From JACKAQ01 sp965227145 (lineage in GTDB: Bacteria; Calditrichota; Calditrichia; RBG-13-44-9; J075): a stretch of 64,000 nt of DNA. The notes beneath the pieces were generated by a model. The model was not told where the DNA came from, searched no databases, and saw only the letters and a program-made list of their open reading frames with translations. A program made the translations under genes and the position numbers. Of this stretch, positions 1 through 8,624 are shown piece after piece. The first letter of the stretch is position 1. Every line of letters starts with the position of its first letter. The stretch covers positions 2,108,001-2,172,000 of the forward strand of contig OZ245730.1 in NCBI GenBank assembly GCA_965227145.1, read 5' to 3'.

Positions 1-42
1 GAAAAAGGGCGCAATTTGGGGTTGGAGCCGGTAAAAAAGTAA
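1..42 (+). CDS. possible C-terminal tail of an upstream gene
   Basis: The first frame is open from the window edge to a TAA at 40-42 and would encode the last 13 residues of a protein that begins outside the window. The tail is too short to identify. Another frame stays open to about position 95, so the choice of frame is uncertain. Confidence 0.25.
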   Translation, partial: EKGRNLGLEPVKK

Positions 43-73
43 CGCGGAATTTTGAAAAAGGATTAGAAAACGA

Positions 74-679
74 TTGTCTAAAAATATGTTTTTAAACGAT
101 TTGTGCGAATTGCAAAACCGGCGGATTATTTTGGCGAGTCAATCGCCCCGCCGGGTTGAAATGTTGCGGAATCTCGGTTTGCAGTTTGAAATCGTTCCGG
201 CGGATGTGGACGAAAATCCCGAATCATTTCGCGATGCGGCGGATTTTGCGACGCAAAATGCCCGGGATAAAGCGGTTTGGGTAGCCGAACGCGAACAGGC
301 GGATTTGGTAATTGCTGCAGATACAATTGTTGTTCAAAACGGGGAGATTTTGGGAAAGCCGGTAAATGCCGCCGATGCCGAAATGATGCTCCGCAAACTC
401 AGTGGAAAAACCCATCAGGTGATTTCAGCAATTTGCCTCAAAACACCGGATCGGGAAATCACCGATTTTGAATCAACCGATGTGACATTCGTTTCGCTGA
501 CGGATCAGGAAATTGTTGCATATATGGCAACCGGGGAATCGAAAGATAAGGCGGGTGGATATGGCATTCAAGGGTTTGCAGCGCCGTTTATTTCCGGAAT
601 AAACGGCTGTTATCCGAATGTGGTTGGATTTCCTATCGCGTTGTTTTACAATCACTTACGAACGCTGATTTTCAAATAA
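74..679 (+). CDS. maf: Maf family nucleoside triphosphate pyrophosphatase
   Basis: Maf proteins are cytoplasmic pyrophosphatases that hydrolyse non-canonical or pyrimidine NTPs (dTTP/UTP or modified NTPs) to the NMP. The N-terminal signature LASQSPRR lies at about residues 20-27, followed by the acidic AADTIVV strand, the ILGKP segment, SGKTHQV, and the C-terminal DKAGGYGIQG motif, all in family order. The length of 201 residues is normal. The longest reading starts at TTG (74). An ATG at 86 would remove four residues, and an AAAGGA-like site at 57-62 fits either. The stop lies 10 bp from the end of the convergent rhodanese gene. Substrate class (dTTP/UTP versus m7GTP) is not decided by these motifs alone. 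Confidence 0.92.
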   Translation: MSKNMFLNDLCELQNRRIILASQSPRRVEMLRNLGLQFEIVPADVDENPESFRDAADFATQNARDKAVWVAEREQADLVIAADTIVVQNGEILGKPVNAADAEMMLRKLSGKTHQVISAICLKTPDREITDFESTDVTFVSLTDQEIVAYMATGESKDKAGGYGIQGFAAPFISGINGCYPNVVGFPIALFYNHLRTLIFK

Positions 680-689
680 TCAGAAAAAA

Positions 690-1148
690 TTACTGTCCGG
701 TTTTTGCAACGGGCAGTTGTTCCTTATTCCAGGAATTCATGCCGCCGGCAACGTTGTATAATTTTGTGAAACCTTGCGCACGCAAATAATCACCGGCGAT
801 GCCACTGCGATTGCCACTTCTGCAAATCAGGATCACTTCTTTATCTTTCCATTCGGTGATTTCGGTTGACCATTGCTCTATCTCCTGAACTGGCATGAGA
901 TGCGAGTTAATGACGTGTCCGGTTTCGCTATCGTATTCGGCTTTGGTCCGCACATCAATTACCACAGCATCCGGATTGAGTTCAATTTTTTGCTGCGCTT
1001 CGGTTACATTTATGACGTTTACAGCCGGGGAGTTGAGCGTCTGTTCTGCTTTTGCCGCCGCAGCTGATTGTTTCGATGCGGATTGGTTTTCGCACGAAAA
1101 AGCTGCAATTAACGATGCGATTAACAAACCATTTACCCAAAATTTCAT
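690..1148 (-). CDS. exported rhodanese-like domain protein
   Basis: A single rhodanese domain (about residues 45-148) follows an N-terminal hydrophobic export signal. Cys19 could be lipidated, but the sequence before it (AFSC) is a poor lipobox. The active-site loop is CRSGNRS with the nucleophile Cys109, and the CH2A-like segment DVRTKAEYDSETGHV is present, so the enzyme should be able to carry persulfide sulfur in the periplasm. Its start lies 25 bp downstream of the propeller gene on the same strand, suggesting co-transcription. The sulfur donor and acceptor are not evident. Confidence 0.85.
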   Translation of the reverse strand: MKFWVNGLLIASLIAAFSCENQSASKQSAAAAKAEQTLNSPAVNVINVTEAQQKIELNPDAVVIDVRTKAEYDSETGHVINSHLMPVQEIEQWSTEITEWKDKEVILICRSGNRSGIAGDYLRAQGFTKLYNVAGGMNSWNKEQLPVAKTGQ

Positions 1149-1172
1149 CCTGTTACTCCTGTATTTTTATTT

Positions 1173-2777
1173 TCAATCGCTGCGCTGGGGGGAATTCCAG
1201 TAAAATTCCGTGATGCCTTTGTCGGTAACAATCCAGATAAAATCGCCGTCCAGCAATAATTGGTGGCATCGATTGTCGAGCAAACCGTCTTCGGTCGTGA
1301 ACAATCGCCAGTAACCGCGTAGTTTGTCATATTTTAACAGCCCGGAATCCGTCGCAACCCATGCGGCTGATTCGTTCACTTTGATATCGCTATACGGCGG
1401 AAATATTTCGAACGCAAGTTGCGGAAAACTTTGCCATTTATCGCTTTTCTGTTCGTAAAGCGTTATGCCGCCGGTAGATGCGAACCAGATTTCGTCCTCA
1501 AATGTGCCAACTGCGGTGATTTCCAAATCCTGAATAGAAGCCCGGGATGGCACAAATTCCCATTCCGCCGCATTCGGCAGCCGCCGGAAAATACCGCGAA
1601 GCGTTCCCGCCCAAAGCGTATCGGATTGCAGCGCAAACCGGCAAACCGGCAAGTTGATAAATCGCTTATCTTTCGTCTTTTCGAGATTTCCGGTGAGCAG
1701 ACTAATGCGGGAAATGCCCTGCTGGGTTGCCGCATACAGATAATCATTAACGATTGCGAGATCGTTCACTTCGTTGCTTGCCATGCCTTCCCGGGTGCTG
1801 TAATTTTTCCAATTGAGATCGCCATAATCGAACAGTGAAACGCCGAAATCGCTGGCGAACCAAATAGAATCGCCGTCGGCGAGCATCGAAAAAACGTTAT
1901 CCGACGGCAACCGGGCGATGCGTTTGGCCTGAAAATGCTCCCATTCTGCCGAATTATATGGCCACAACGCGATTCCGGAAATGCCCCGGCGATCACCGAC
2001 ACCGCCAATCCACAAATCGTCACCCTGAAATTCGATGGCTCTGGGTGAAATATCGGGCAGCCCGATGCGATAAAAATCGGCGCGTTGGGAAAACATATCG
2101 CCCTGCCCGATCCCAAAACCATCGACCAAAAACCATATCCGGTCGAATCGGTCGCGGATGTAGCCAACCATTAAATATTCATCAAATGTGTTGTCATCGC
2201 TCAATCGCCAATCGGACAAAATGCTGAACGAGCCGTTGGCAAAAAAAGTGGGCAGATTCAGCAAGGCTTCCCGGTTGAAAAAAACACCGCGGTTGATCTG
2301 GTCATTATTTCTCGGTCGAATGCCGGAGGAATCGCGTTCCGGCGAATCGTATGGCCATCCGGGCGTTTCGGATTTGCTGATCCATTCTTTCGAAGCCGGC
2401 TGAAAAATAGAAATGTCGTTTGGCGTAATCGCCCACAAAAATCCGGTTTCGGGATCGTAATACACATCCAAAACGGTGTTGCTCGGTAATCCGCTGCTGG
2501 TCGTAAATGGAAAATCCCAATAATTTTCGAGAATGTGATAACGGAGAATTCCGCCATCTTTGGTGGCGATGTATAAATAATGTGTGCCGATTGTCGCGCT
2601 GGAAAATGAGTGCGAAGTGCTGTGGCTAATCCAGTCGTCGAGCTCATATCTTGCCCGGCGATCTTGTTCATTGGCAAATTTTTCCTGCCGGACATATTGA
2701 CCGAAAGCCGGTAAAAACAACAAGATAGCAATTAGAAATATCAGGTGAATACAGCGTTGAAACGTCAATTGGGTCAT
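1173..2777 (-). CDS. secreted beta-propeller protein (two-component regulator propeller type)
   Basis: The protein has 534 residues with a Sec signal peptide (hydrophobic stretch at about residues 10-26). The rest is built from repeated blades of the form LYIATKDGGILRY, LWAITPNDISIF, IWFASDFGVSLFDY, LYAATQQGISRI and IWFASTGGITLYE. These match the Reg_prop repeats that form the periplasmic sensor of hybrid histidine kinases. No membrane anchor, kinase or fibronectin domain follows, so it is a free-standing periplasmic or secreted propeller. It sits just upstream of the rhodanese lipoprotein gene and probably shares its transcript. The ligand is unknown. Confidence 0.8.
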   Translation of the reverse strand: MTQLTFQRCIHLIFLIAILLFLPAFGQYVRQEKFANEQDRRARYELDDWISHSTSHSFSSATIGTHYLYIATKDGGILRYHILENYWDFPFTTSSGLPSNTVLDVYYDPETGFLWAITPNDISIFQPASKEWISKSETPGWPYDSPERDSSGIRPRNNDQINRGVFFNREALLNLPTFFANGSFSILSDWRLSDDNTFDEYLMVGYIRDRFDRIWFLVDGFGIGQGDMFSQRADFYRIGLPDISPRAIEFQGDDLWIGGVGDRRGISGIALWPYNSAEWEHFQAKRIARLPSDNVFSMLADGDSIWFASDFGVSLFDYGDLNWKNYSTREGMASNEVNDLAIVNDYLYAATQQGISRISLLTGNLEKTKDKRFINLPVCRFALQSDTLWAGTLRGIFRRLPNAAEWEFVPSRASIQDLEITAVGTFEDEIWFASTGGITLYEQKSDKWQSFPQLAFEIFPPYSDIKVNESAAWVATDSGLLKYDKLRGYWRLFTTEDGLLDNRCHQLLLDGDFIWIVTDKGITEFYWNSPQRSD

Positions 2778-2877
2778 TCAGTCATGTCCTGTTCATGGAA
2801 TGAAATTGCATTCTGGATTATTGCATCAGCATCACAAAAAATTGGCAAAAATCAAAATGATAAATTGAGTAGCATCG

Positions 2878-4176
2878 TCAACCTTCGACACCGTTGCCAT
2901 CAGCAGAAACGGTTTTGTTGATGTGCTGCAACAACCGGTCACGAACAGTTTGATCTGATCTGAAACGCAGGTGTATGCCGTCTTCCTCGTATTTTTCCTG
3001 ATCGACAACTGCCATTTCGTGGATGGTGTGCACCAGCCGGGAATGGTGTAACGGAATGCAGATGCTCGTTTCAACAAATGTATTTTCGATGAATTTTACG
3101 AGTGCATCAATCAGCGTTTCCGTGCGAATATGCCGGGTTGCGCTGATAAAAACGCTGTCCGGATATTGTTTTCGCAACACTTCCAGTTGGGCTTTTTCTT
3201 CAATTTTATCAATTTTATTGAATACGGTTAGCGTCGGTTTATCATGCGCTTTTATGCTTTCCAACACCTGGTTTACGGCGTCAATCTGCTCATGAAATGA
3301 GGGATGTCCGACATCGACCACGTGCAGCAGGAGATCTGCTTCCACGGCTTCGTCCAGCGTGCTTTTAAACGACTCCACCAAATGGTGAGGCAATTTGCGG
3401 ATGAAACCGACGGTATCGCTGAGTAAAATGGTGTGTTCTTTGTTGAGTTGCACCTGCCGGACGGTTGGATCGAGCGTTGCAAACAACTGGTCTTCGACCA
3501 GTACGTCAGCACCCGAAAGCAGATTCATGATGGTTGATTTACCAACGTTTGTGTAACCGATCAGCGATGCACGAAACATATTCTGGCGCCCCTGTCGGCG
3601 GGTTTGGCGTTGGCGATCGATTTTTTCCAGATCACGGCGGAGATGATCGATCCGGGTACGAATCAATCGGCGGTCGGTTTCCAGCTGGGTTTCGCCCGGT
3701 CCTTTGGTGCCTACACCACCAACCTGCCGGGAAAGGTGTGTCCATTGCCGGGTTAGGCGAGGCAGCAAGTATTGCAATTGCGCAAGTTCAACTTGCGTTT
3801 TTGCTGTTCGCGTCCGGGCATGTTTGGCAAAAATATCGAGAATTAACGTGCTGCGATCGATAATTTTTGCCTGCAGATTTTTTTCGAGATTTCGCACTTG
3901 TGCGGGAGAAAGGTCTGCATCAAAGATCACGGTTTCAACTTTGTGCATCTTCACCAAATCGTGAAGCTCATCCACCTTGCCGCTACCGAGAAAATGTGCG
4001 GGGTGATATTGCTGGCGTTCCTGCAACACTTGATCTACAACCACAACGCCGGAGGTTGTCGCCAACTGTCGCAATTCCATCAGGTTTTCTTCAACTTCCC
4101 ATCGCCTGTCACGGGGTAAAACAATACCAGCCAGAATCGCTTTTTCCGGCTCTTGATGCAAAATATGTTCACTCAA
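2878..4176 (-). CDS. hflX: ribosome-associated GTPase HflX
   Basis: HflX binds the 50S subunit and splits stalled or heat-stressed ribosomes. The 432-residue protein shows the N-terminal HflX domain with GSGKVDEL, the glycine-rich linker GGVGTKGPGETQLETDRR, and the G domain from about residue 200. G1 is GYTNVGKST, G3 is DTVGFIRKLP and G4 is NKID. The start is TTG (4174-4176), about 11 bases after an AAGGGA site. Length is normal. The gene runs divergently from the cold-shock gene. Confidence 0.95.
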   Translation of the reverse strand: MSEHILHQEPEKAILAGIVLPRDRRWEVEENLMELRQLATTSGVVVVDQVLQERQQYHPAHFLGSGKVDELHDLVKMHKVETVIFDADLSPAQVRNLEKNLQAKIIDRSTLILDIFAKHARTRTAKTQVELAQLQYLLPRLTRQWTHLSRQVGGVGTKGPGETQLETDRRLIRTRIDHLRRDLEKIDRQRQTRRQGRQNMFRASLIGYTNVGKSTIMNLLSGADVLVEDQLFATLDPTVRQVQLNKEHTILLSDTVGFIRKLPHHLVESFKSTLDEAVEADLLLHVVDVGHPSFHEQIDAVNQVLESIKAHDKPTLTVFNKIDKIEEKAQLEVLRKQYPDSVFISATRHIRTETLIDALVKFIENTFVETSICIPLHHSRLVHTIHEMAVVDQEKYEEDGIHLRFRSDQTVRDRLLQHINKTVSADGNGVEG

Positions 4177-4478
4177 TAACGATCAATCCCTTTCATTTGT
4201 CCAAATCAAATATTAGCTCAGAAAGTAGGTTTGCGCAACTATTTTTATTGAAGAATCGCTTTCTGGGAGTGACTGATGAAGCTTGTATTATAACGCTAAA
4301 CAGACTGTAATTTTGAGTTTACAGCAAAAATTTGTTTTTTTTCTTGTAAAAATAAAAATACTACATTACATTCATAGACTTTTTAGAGGGATCACCTGCC
4401 GTAAATGGTATTAATTCACAGATTCTTCTGAAAAATAGTAATTTTTTTGTAATAGTTCATATTCAAAGGAGTCGTATT
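4177..4478. promoter_or_regulatory. divergent promoter region and cspA leader
   Basis: This is the 302-bp gap between the divergent hflX and cold-shock genes. It must hold both promoters. The last 150 bp on the csp side is very AT-rich and includes a poly-T stretch around 4331-4343. A long 5' leader is usual for cold-shock mRNAs, but no cold-box sequence or sigma-70 box could be assigned with confidence. Confidence 0.35.
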
Positions 4479-4691
4479 ATGTCTGATCGCGTAACTGGCG
4501 TGGTTAAATGGTTCAACGATAGCAAAGGCTATGGTTTTATTTCAACAGAAGATGGTGAAGATGTATTTGTTCACTATGCATCCATTCGTGAAAACGGCGG
4601 TTTCCGCTCTTTGTCGGAAGGCCAACGTGTTGAATTTACGAAAACAAAAGATCAAAAAGGTGTCAAAGCACAAGATGTTGTAACCTTGTAA
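4479..4691 (+). CDS. cspA: cold-shock domain protein (CspA family)
   Basis: This 70-residue single-OB-fold RNA chaperone carries both RNA-binding motifs, RNP1 (KGYGFIS) and RNP2 (VFVHYAS), plus the initial VKWFNDSKG. Length is typical of the family. An AAAGGAG Shine-Dalgarno site at 4465-4471 fixes the ATG at 4479. A strong Rho-independent terminator follows 30 bp after the stop, so the gene is monocistronic. Confidence 0.97.
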   Translation: MSDRVTGVVKWFNDSKGYGFISTEDGEDVFVHYASIRENGGFRSLSEGQRVEFTKTKDQKGVKAQDVVTL

Positions 4692-4721
4692 CACTTTTGA
4701 GTCAATATTGAATCATTTCGG

Positions 4722-4756
4722 AAAGCCCGCAGAATTTTTCTGCGGGCTTTTTTTTT
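4722..4756 (+). terminator. Rho-independent terminator of the cold-shock gene
   Basis: A 13-bp perfect stem (4722-4734 with 4738-4750) around a TTT loop is followed by an uninterrupted T run to 4756. Confidence 0.93.
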
Positions 4757-4877
4757 GCAAAAATTTTCAGCGAATCACTTTACGAAATTCTTTGTTTCCA
4801 ATCTTCAGTGCATTATGTTATCACTCCGTTAACGCGACAGAATAATAATTTCAGATACATCACATCGAAAGGATGTA

Positions 4878-5354
4878 ATGATGAAAGCGATTAAAAATCT
4901 GGCTTTAGTGGCTCACGACAATAGAAAAAAGGACTTGATCGAGTGGGTTGAGTGGAATTATGAAATGTTGCTGAACCACAATTTGATTTGTACCGGAACA
5001 ACCGGCAAAATGATTGAGGCTGCAATTCAGGATAAGCTGACCAGCGAAGGCCGAAGGGATCAATTGAAAGCAATTACCAAGCTCAAATCCGGTCCGCTTG
5101 GCGGCGATCAGCAATTGGGTGCGCTGATCACCGAAGGCAAAGTGGATATCCTGATTTTCTTTTGGGACCCAATGGAACCACAGCCGCACGATGTCGATGT
5201 AAAAGCTTTGTTGCGTATATCTGTGGTTTACAATATCCCGATTGCCTGTAACCGCTCTTCCGCGGATTTTTTGATTTCTTCGCACTTAATTAATGAAAAA
5301 TACGAGCCGAAATTAAAAGATTATTCCGGATACATTTCCCGTAAAGTGTTGTAA
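4878..5354 (+). CDS. mgsA: methylglyoxal synthase
   Basis: MgsA converts dihydroxyacetone phosphate to methylglyoxal and phosphate, a bypass of lower glycolysis. The family signature is intact: LVAHDNRKKDL at the start, TGTTGKMI (phosphate binding), SGPLGGDQQLGALI, FFWDPMEPQPHDVDVKALLR and the closing NIPIACNRSSADFLISS. Length is 158 residues against about 150 usual. Two ATGs are adjacent (4878 and 4881). The GAAAGGA site at 4867-4873 is 7 nt from the second, so that may be the true start. Other glycolytic genes in the window are fbaB and the phosphofructokinase gene, but they are not in this operon. Confidence 0.95.
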   Translation: MMKAIKNLALVAHDNRKKDLIEWVEWNYEMLLNHNLICTGTTGKMIEAAIQDKLTSEGRRDQLKAITKLKSGPLGGDQQLGALITEGKVDILIFFWDPMEPQPHDVDVKALLRISVVYNIPIACNRSSADFLISSHLINEKYEPKLKDYSGYISRKVL

Positions 5355-5435
5355 TAATGATGGTTAACGATTACCTTTTGTAATGAGTAACTTGCGTTAA
5401 ACCAGAGTATTTCCCCAAAAAGCAGAGTATCAAAG

Positions 5436-6020
5436 ATGAAATTTATTAACACAATTTTCAATTCAGCGACAAAAAATCTGGCAAAATGGGTTGTTGTTGT
5501 TTTGGCTTTCTCATTTCAATTGCAGTCACAACAAAACCAGGCGGCAGATAATCCATGGAAAATGATGCAATATTTTGAAGGCAGTTGGAGTGGACACGAA
5601 ACCGGAAAAGCGGGTATCGGCAAAGGCACACGAGAATACAAATGGGTTATCGGAAAAACGTTTTTGTTATCCGAAAATCAGTCTGCCTTCGATCCGCAGG
5701 AGAAAAACCCAACTGGCGAGCTTCATGAAGATTGGACGATTTTCAGTTTCGATAAATCCCAACATCTGTTAATTGCCCGCCAATTTAACAGCGAAGGTTT
5801 TGTAAATACTTTCGCAATGGATACGGTTGCATCGGATTCTTCAAAATTAGTGTTCGTTTCAACGCACAGCGAAAACGCACCAACGGGGTTAAAAGCCCGT
5901 TTAACATTCCATATTTTGGATGAAAATCATTTTGAGGAACGCTTTGAACTGGCGTTTCCCGGAAAAGAATTTTTAGAGTGGCTAAACAATAGTTGGACCC
6001 GAAAAACGGAGCATCACTAA
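5436..6020 (+). CDS. secreted lipocalin-like (DUF1579-type) protein
   Basis: The 194-residue protein has an N-terminal hydrophobic signal (about residues 15-32). A single beta-rich domain follows, beginning FEGSWSGHETGKAG and ending NNSWTRK. The pattern of beta strands and the opening Gly-Ser-Trp resemble DUF1579/lipocalin-like small-molecule binding barrels. This assignment is tentative and no catalytic residues are recognised. The stop codon lies 2 bp before the start of the metallo-beta-lactamase gene, so the two are almost certainly translated from one mRNA. Confidence 0.6.
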   Translation: MKFINTIFNSATKNLAKWVVVVLAFSFQLQSQQNQAADNPWKMMQYFEGSWSGHETGKAGIGKGTREYKWVIGKTFLLSENQSAFDPQEKNPTGELHEDWTIFSFDKSQHLLIARQFNSEGFVNTFAMDTVASDSSKLVFVSTHSENAPTGLKARLTFHILDENHFEERFELAFPGKEFLEWLNNSWTRKTEHH

Positions 6021-6022
6021 AA

Positions 6023-6760
6023 ATGAAAACAGTAGCTAACTTTATTGCTTACATGTTGTTATCTGTGCAATTATTTGCACAGGATACCGATAAAACGATT
6101 GTTATTTCTGACGATTTGAAAATCATCCCGTTGTCCGAAAATGCCCTTATTCACGATTCAATGATGCAGGTGGAAGGTTGGGGAAATGTTAGCTGCAACG
6201 GATTAATTTATATCAACAATGGCGAGTGTTATCTGTTTGACACGCCGGCGAATGATTCATTATCCGAAATTCTTATCAATTGGTTGGAAAATGTGGAAAA
6301 AGTGCGGATCAAAGGCGTTGTGGTAAATCATTATCACGACGATTGTTTGGGTGGGCTTGCCGCGTTCCACAAACGCGGTATTCCATCGTATGCGAACATC
6401 CGCACGCTCAAACTGGCTGCAAATGAAAATAATGTCATTCCGCAAATCGGTTTCGATCATAAATTAGTTTTCCAACTGGGTGACAAAGAAATCGTTTGCG
6501 AATACTTCGGAGAAGCGCACACAACTGATAATATCGTTGCATGGTTTCCGGCAGACCGGCTGGTTTTTGGCGGATGCATGATTAAATCGTTAAACGCAGG
6601 CAAAGGGAATTTGAATAATGCCAACACGTTGGAATGGCCATCGACGATCAGAAAAGTGAAAAAAGCATTTCCAGATGTGCAAACCGTGGTGCCGGGGCAC
6701 GGCAAATACGGGGATATCGAGTTGTTGGATTATACGATCCGGATGTTCTCGACAAATTAA
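6023..6760 (+). CDS. bla: subclass B1 metallo-beta-lactamase
   Basis: This is a zinc hydrolase of 245 residues with a Sec signal ending near FAQ (residue 20). All B1 ligands are in place: His103, His105 and Asp107 in NHYHDDCLGG, His166 in GEAHTTDNI, Cys185 in VFGGCMIKS and His226 in VVPGHG. The Lys three residues after Cys185 and the later GN pair match the substrate-binding Lys224 and Asn233 of B1 enzymes. Overall layout follows Bacteroides CcrA, including Cys after the HxHxD motif. The start at 6023 is supported by GGAG at 6008-6011; a reading from 5993 would overlap the upstream gene. A beta-lactam substrate is inferred from the active site, not shown. Confidence 0.88.
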   Translation: MKTVANFIAYMLLSVQLFAQDTDKTIVISDDLKIIPLSENALIHDSMMQVEGWGNVSCNGLIYINNGECYLFDTPANDSLSEILINWLENVEKVRIKGVVVNHYHDDCLGGLAAFHKRGIPSYANIRTLKLAANENNVIPQIGFDHKLVFQLGDKEIVCEYFGEAHTTDNIVAWFPADRLVFGGCMIKSLNAGKGNLNNANTLEWPSTIRKVKKAFPDVQTVVPGHGKYGDIELLDYTIRMFSTN

Positions 6761-6791
6761 AAAAAGGGGCGACATCTGTTCGCCCCTTTTT
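6761..6791. terminator. bidirectional Rho-independent terminator
   Basis: A 12-bp stem (6761-6772 with 6780-6791) is flanked by an A run on the left and a T run on the right. It can serve both the lactamase gene (plus) and the convergent msrAB gene (minus). Confidence 0.9.
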
Positions 6792-6818
6792 GATAAACCT
6801 CATAAAACCAACCGCTTA

Positions 6819-7943
6819 TCAATTTATTTTTTCAAACAATTTTAGATACTCACCATAACCCTGGCTGGCTAATTGGGATTTTGGGATGAACCGCAATGCT
6901 GCCGAATTGATACAATATCGCAGCCCGGTGGGTTCCGGACCATCGTCGAAAACGTGTCCCAAATGGGAATTGCCGTATTTGCTGCGAACTTCGGTTCGGG
7001 GATAAAACAGCTTAACATCGGTTTTTTCGACGATAAATTCAGGGGCGATCGGGCGCACAAAACTGGGCCAACCGGTGCCGGATTTGTATTTGTCGGTTGA
7101 GCTGAACAACGGTTCACCGGAAACCACATCCACGTAAATTCCCTCTTCTTTGTTATCCCAATATTCATTGTTGAACGACGGTTCGGTGCCATCTTCCTGA
7201 GTCACGTAATATTGTAACTTGGTGAGTTTTTCGCGCAAAACGTCATCGAATGGTTTGCTGTATTTGTTGGTTGAACTCATTTTCTGATCCCCCCAATGTT
7301 TTTTGATGAACGCATCACGTCCGGAGCCTTTGCGGTAGCGCTGGTAATGTCCGGGATTTTTTTTGTAATAATCCTGATGATAATCTTCTGCCGGATAAAA
7401 ATTGGTGAATTCGATGATTGGCGTAACAATCGGTTTGTCGAATCGCTTCGACGCTGCCAAATCCTTTTTAGATTGCTCAGCCAATTCTTTTTGTTTCGCA
7501 TCGTGATAAAATACGGCTGAAGTGTATTGATGTCCGCGATCGTAAAATGACCCGCCGGCATCGGTGGGATCAAATTGCATCCAGTAAATGTTCAGCAATT
7601 CTTCATATGTAATCTGTTCCGGATCGAATGTTACCTGCACCGATTCGCGATATTTTGTCTGCCCGGAGGAAACTTCCTCATAACTCGGGTTTGGTTTCTC
7701 GCCACCCGCATATCCGGAAATAACAGACTTTACGCCGTTAATTTTTTCAAATGGCGATTCCATGCACCAAAAACAACCGCCTGCAAAAGTTGCTTTCTCG
7801 TAATTTCCGTTATCAGACAATTGACTATCCGACACTTGATTTAAGTTCGCTTCACTCATGGATTCGTTACCGTTACAGGCAAAAAATAGCCCCGGCAAAA
7901 TCAATCCAAAAGCCAATATGGTTGCAAAAAATAGTGATTTCAT
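6819..7943 (-). CDS. msrAB: MsrA-MsrB fusion, exported methionine sulfoxide reductase lipoprotein
   Basis: The protein repairs both methionine sulfoxide epimers in envelope proteins. The 374-residue reading starts at 7943 with AGGAG at 7954-7958; the upstream in-frame extension to 8030 has no such support. An export signal ends at Cys23 (LFFAC), a probable lipidation site. MsrA follows with the catalytic GCFWC motif (Cys57) and the YDRGHQYTS segment. MsrB follows with SGTGWPSF, GNSHLGHVF and the catalytic RYCINS Cys. MsrB lacks the paired CxxC zinc ligands (it reads VDVVSGEPLF there), so it is a zinc-free form. Reductant supply across the membrane is not encoded next door. Confidence 0.94.
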   Translation of the reverse strand: MKSLFFATILAFGLILPGLFFACNGNESMSEANLNQVSDSQLSDNGNYEKATFAGGCFWCMESPFEKINGVKSVISGYAGGEKPNPSYEEVSSGQTKYRESVQVTFDPEQITYEELLNIYWMQFDPTDAGGSFYDRGHQYTSAVFYHDAKQKELAEQSKKDLAASKRFDKPIVTPIIEFTNFYPAEDYHQDYYKKNPGHYQRYRKGSGRDAFIKKHWGDQKMSSTNKYSKPFDDVLREKLTKLQYYVTQEDGTEPSFNNEYWDNKEEGIYVDVVSGEPLFSSTDKYKSGTGWPSFVRPIAPEFIVEKTDVKLFYPRTEVRSKYGNSHLGHVFDDGPEPTGLRYCINSAALRFIPKSQLASQGYGEYLKLFEKIN

Positions 7944-8160
7944 GTGTTGACGACTCCTGTATTTATTTTTAATTTTTTCTACGCTGAAATATAATATGTG
8001 TTCAAGATTCTGTAATAACGAAGTGTTCAACAGATTATCACTTTTTTGTGAAGTTTGTTTTCGTTCGAAAATGATGAATTTTTTAAATTGAAGCCAGATT
8101 TTTTGATTTGCATTTTGTCAGTTATCCATTATTTTTCATGGTTGACGAATGGAGATAATA

Positions 8161-8562
8161 ATGATACAAAAAATAACAGGATTTCACACGGATCAGGTTG
8201 GCGATTGGGTAGCGGATTTGAGCTGCGGGCATACCCGGCATTTGCGGCATAATCCGCCATGGCAAAATCGCAACTGGATATTATCCGAAGGGGAGCGGGT
8301 AAAGGTTATCGGAATGGAGATCGATTGCACGGAATGTGACATCGTTGCGGCAGCCGGTGGTAAAAAATCTGCGGAGCAGATTGCCGGTGAGCAAAAAGAA
8401 CGCCGCATTGCCGAGGCGATAAAAGCAGAGTGTTTACGCACCGCCATTGAATCGTACACCTTTGCCAAAATGAGCGGGATGTGTCAGGAAGGCGCGTGGG
8501 AATTTGCTGTTGACGCGCTAAAAAGCATGGATGTGACCGCTGTTTTGGAAGAGTTGCCCTGA
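8161..8562 (+). CDS. DUF3565 domain protein with helical C-terminal extension
   Basis: The first 60 residues match the small DUF3565 family: GFHTDQVGDWVADLSCGHTRH, with NPPWQNRNW and a final DCTEC. The conserved Cys and His residues suggest metal binding. A C-terminal helical part of about 70 residues, rich in Glu, Ala and Lys, is additional to the usual short family. The start at 8161 is chosen because GGAG at 8151-8154 lies 6 nt upstream. Function is unknown. Confidence 0.7.
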   Translation: MIQKITGFHTDQVGDWVADLSCGHTRHLRHNPPWQNRNWILSEGERVKVIGMEIDCTECDIVAAAGGKKSAEQIAGEQKERRIAEAIKAECLRTAIESYTFAKMSGMCQEGAWEFAVDALKSMDVTAVLEELP

Positions 8563-8563
8563 T

Positions 8564-8596
8564 AAAAAAAGGCTGTTCACCGAAATGAACAGCCTT
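8564..8596 (-). terminator. Rho-independent terminator of fbaB
   Basis: An 11-bp stem (8569-8579 with 8586-8596) is followed on the minus strand by a T run (the A run at 8564-8570 on plus). It lies 28 bp after the fbaB stop. The plus strand lacks a T run, so it is directional. Confidence 0.85.
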
Positions 8597-8624
8597 AAAA
8601 TATAGTTAGTTAAATTACTGTAAA

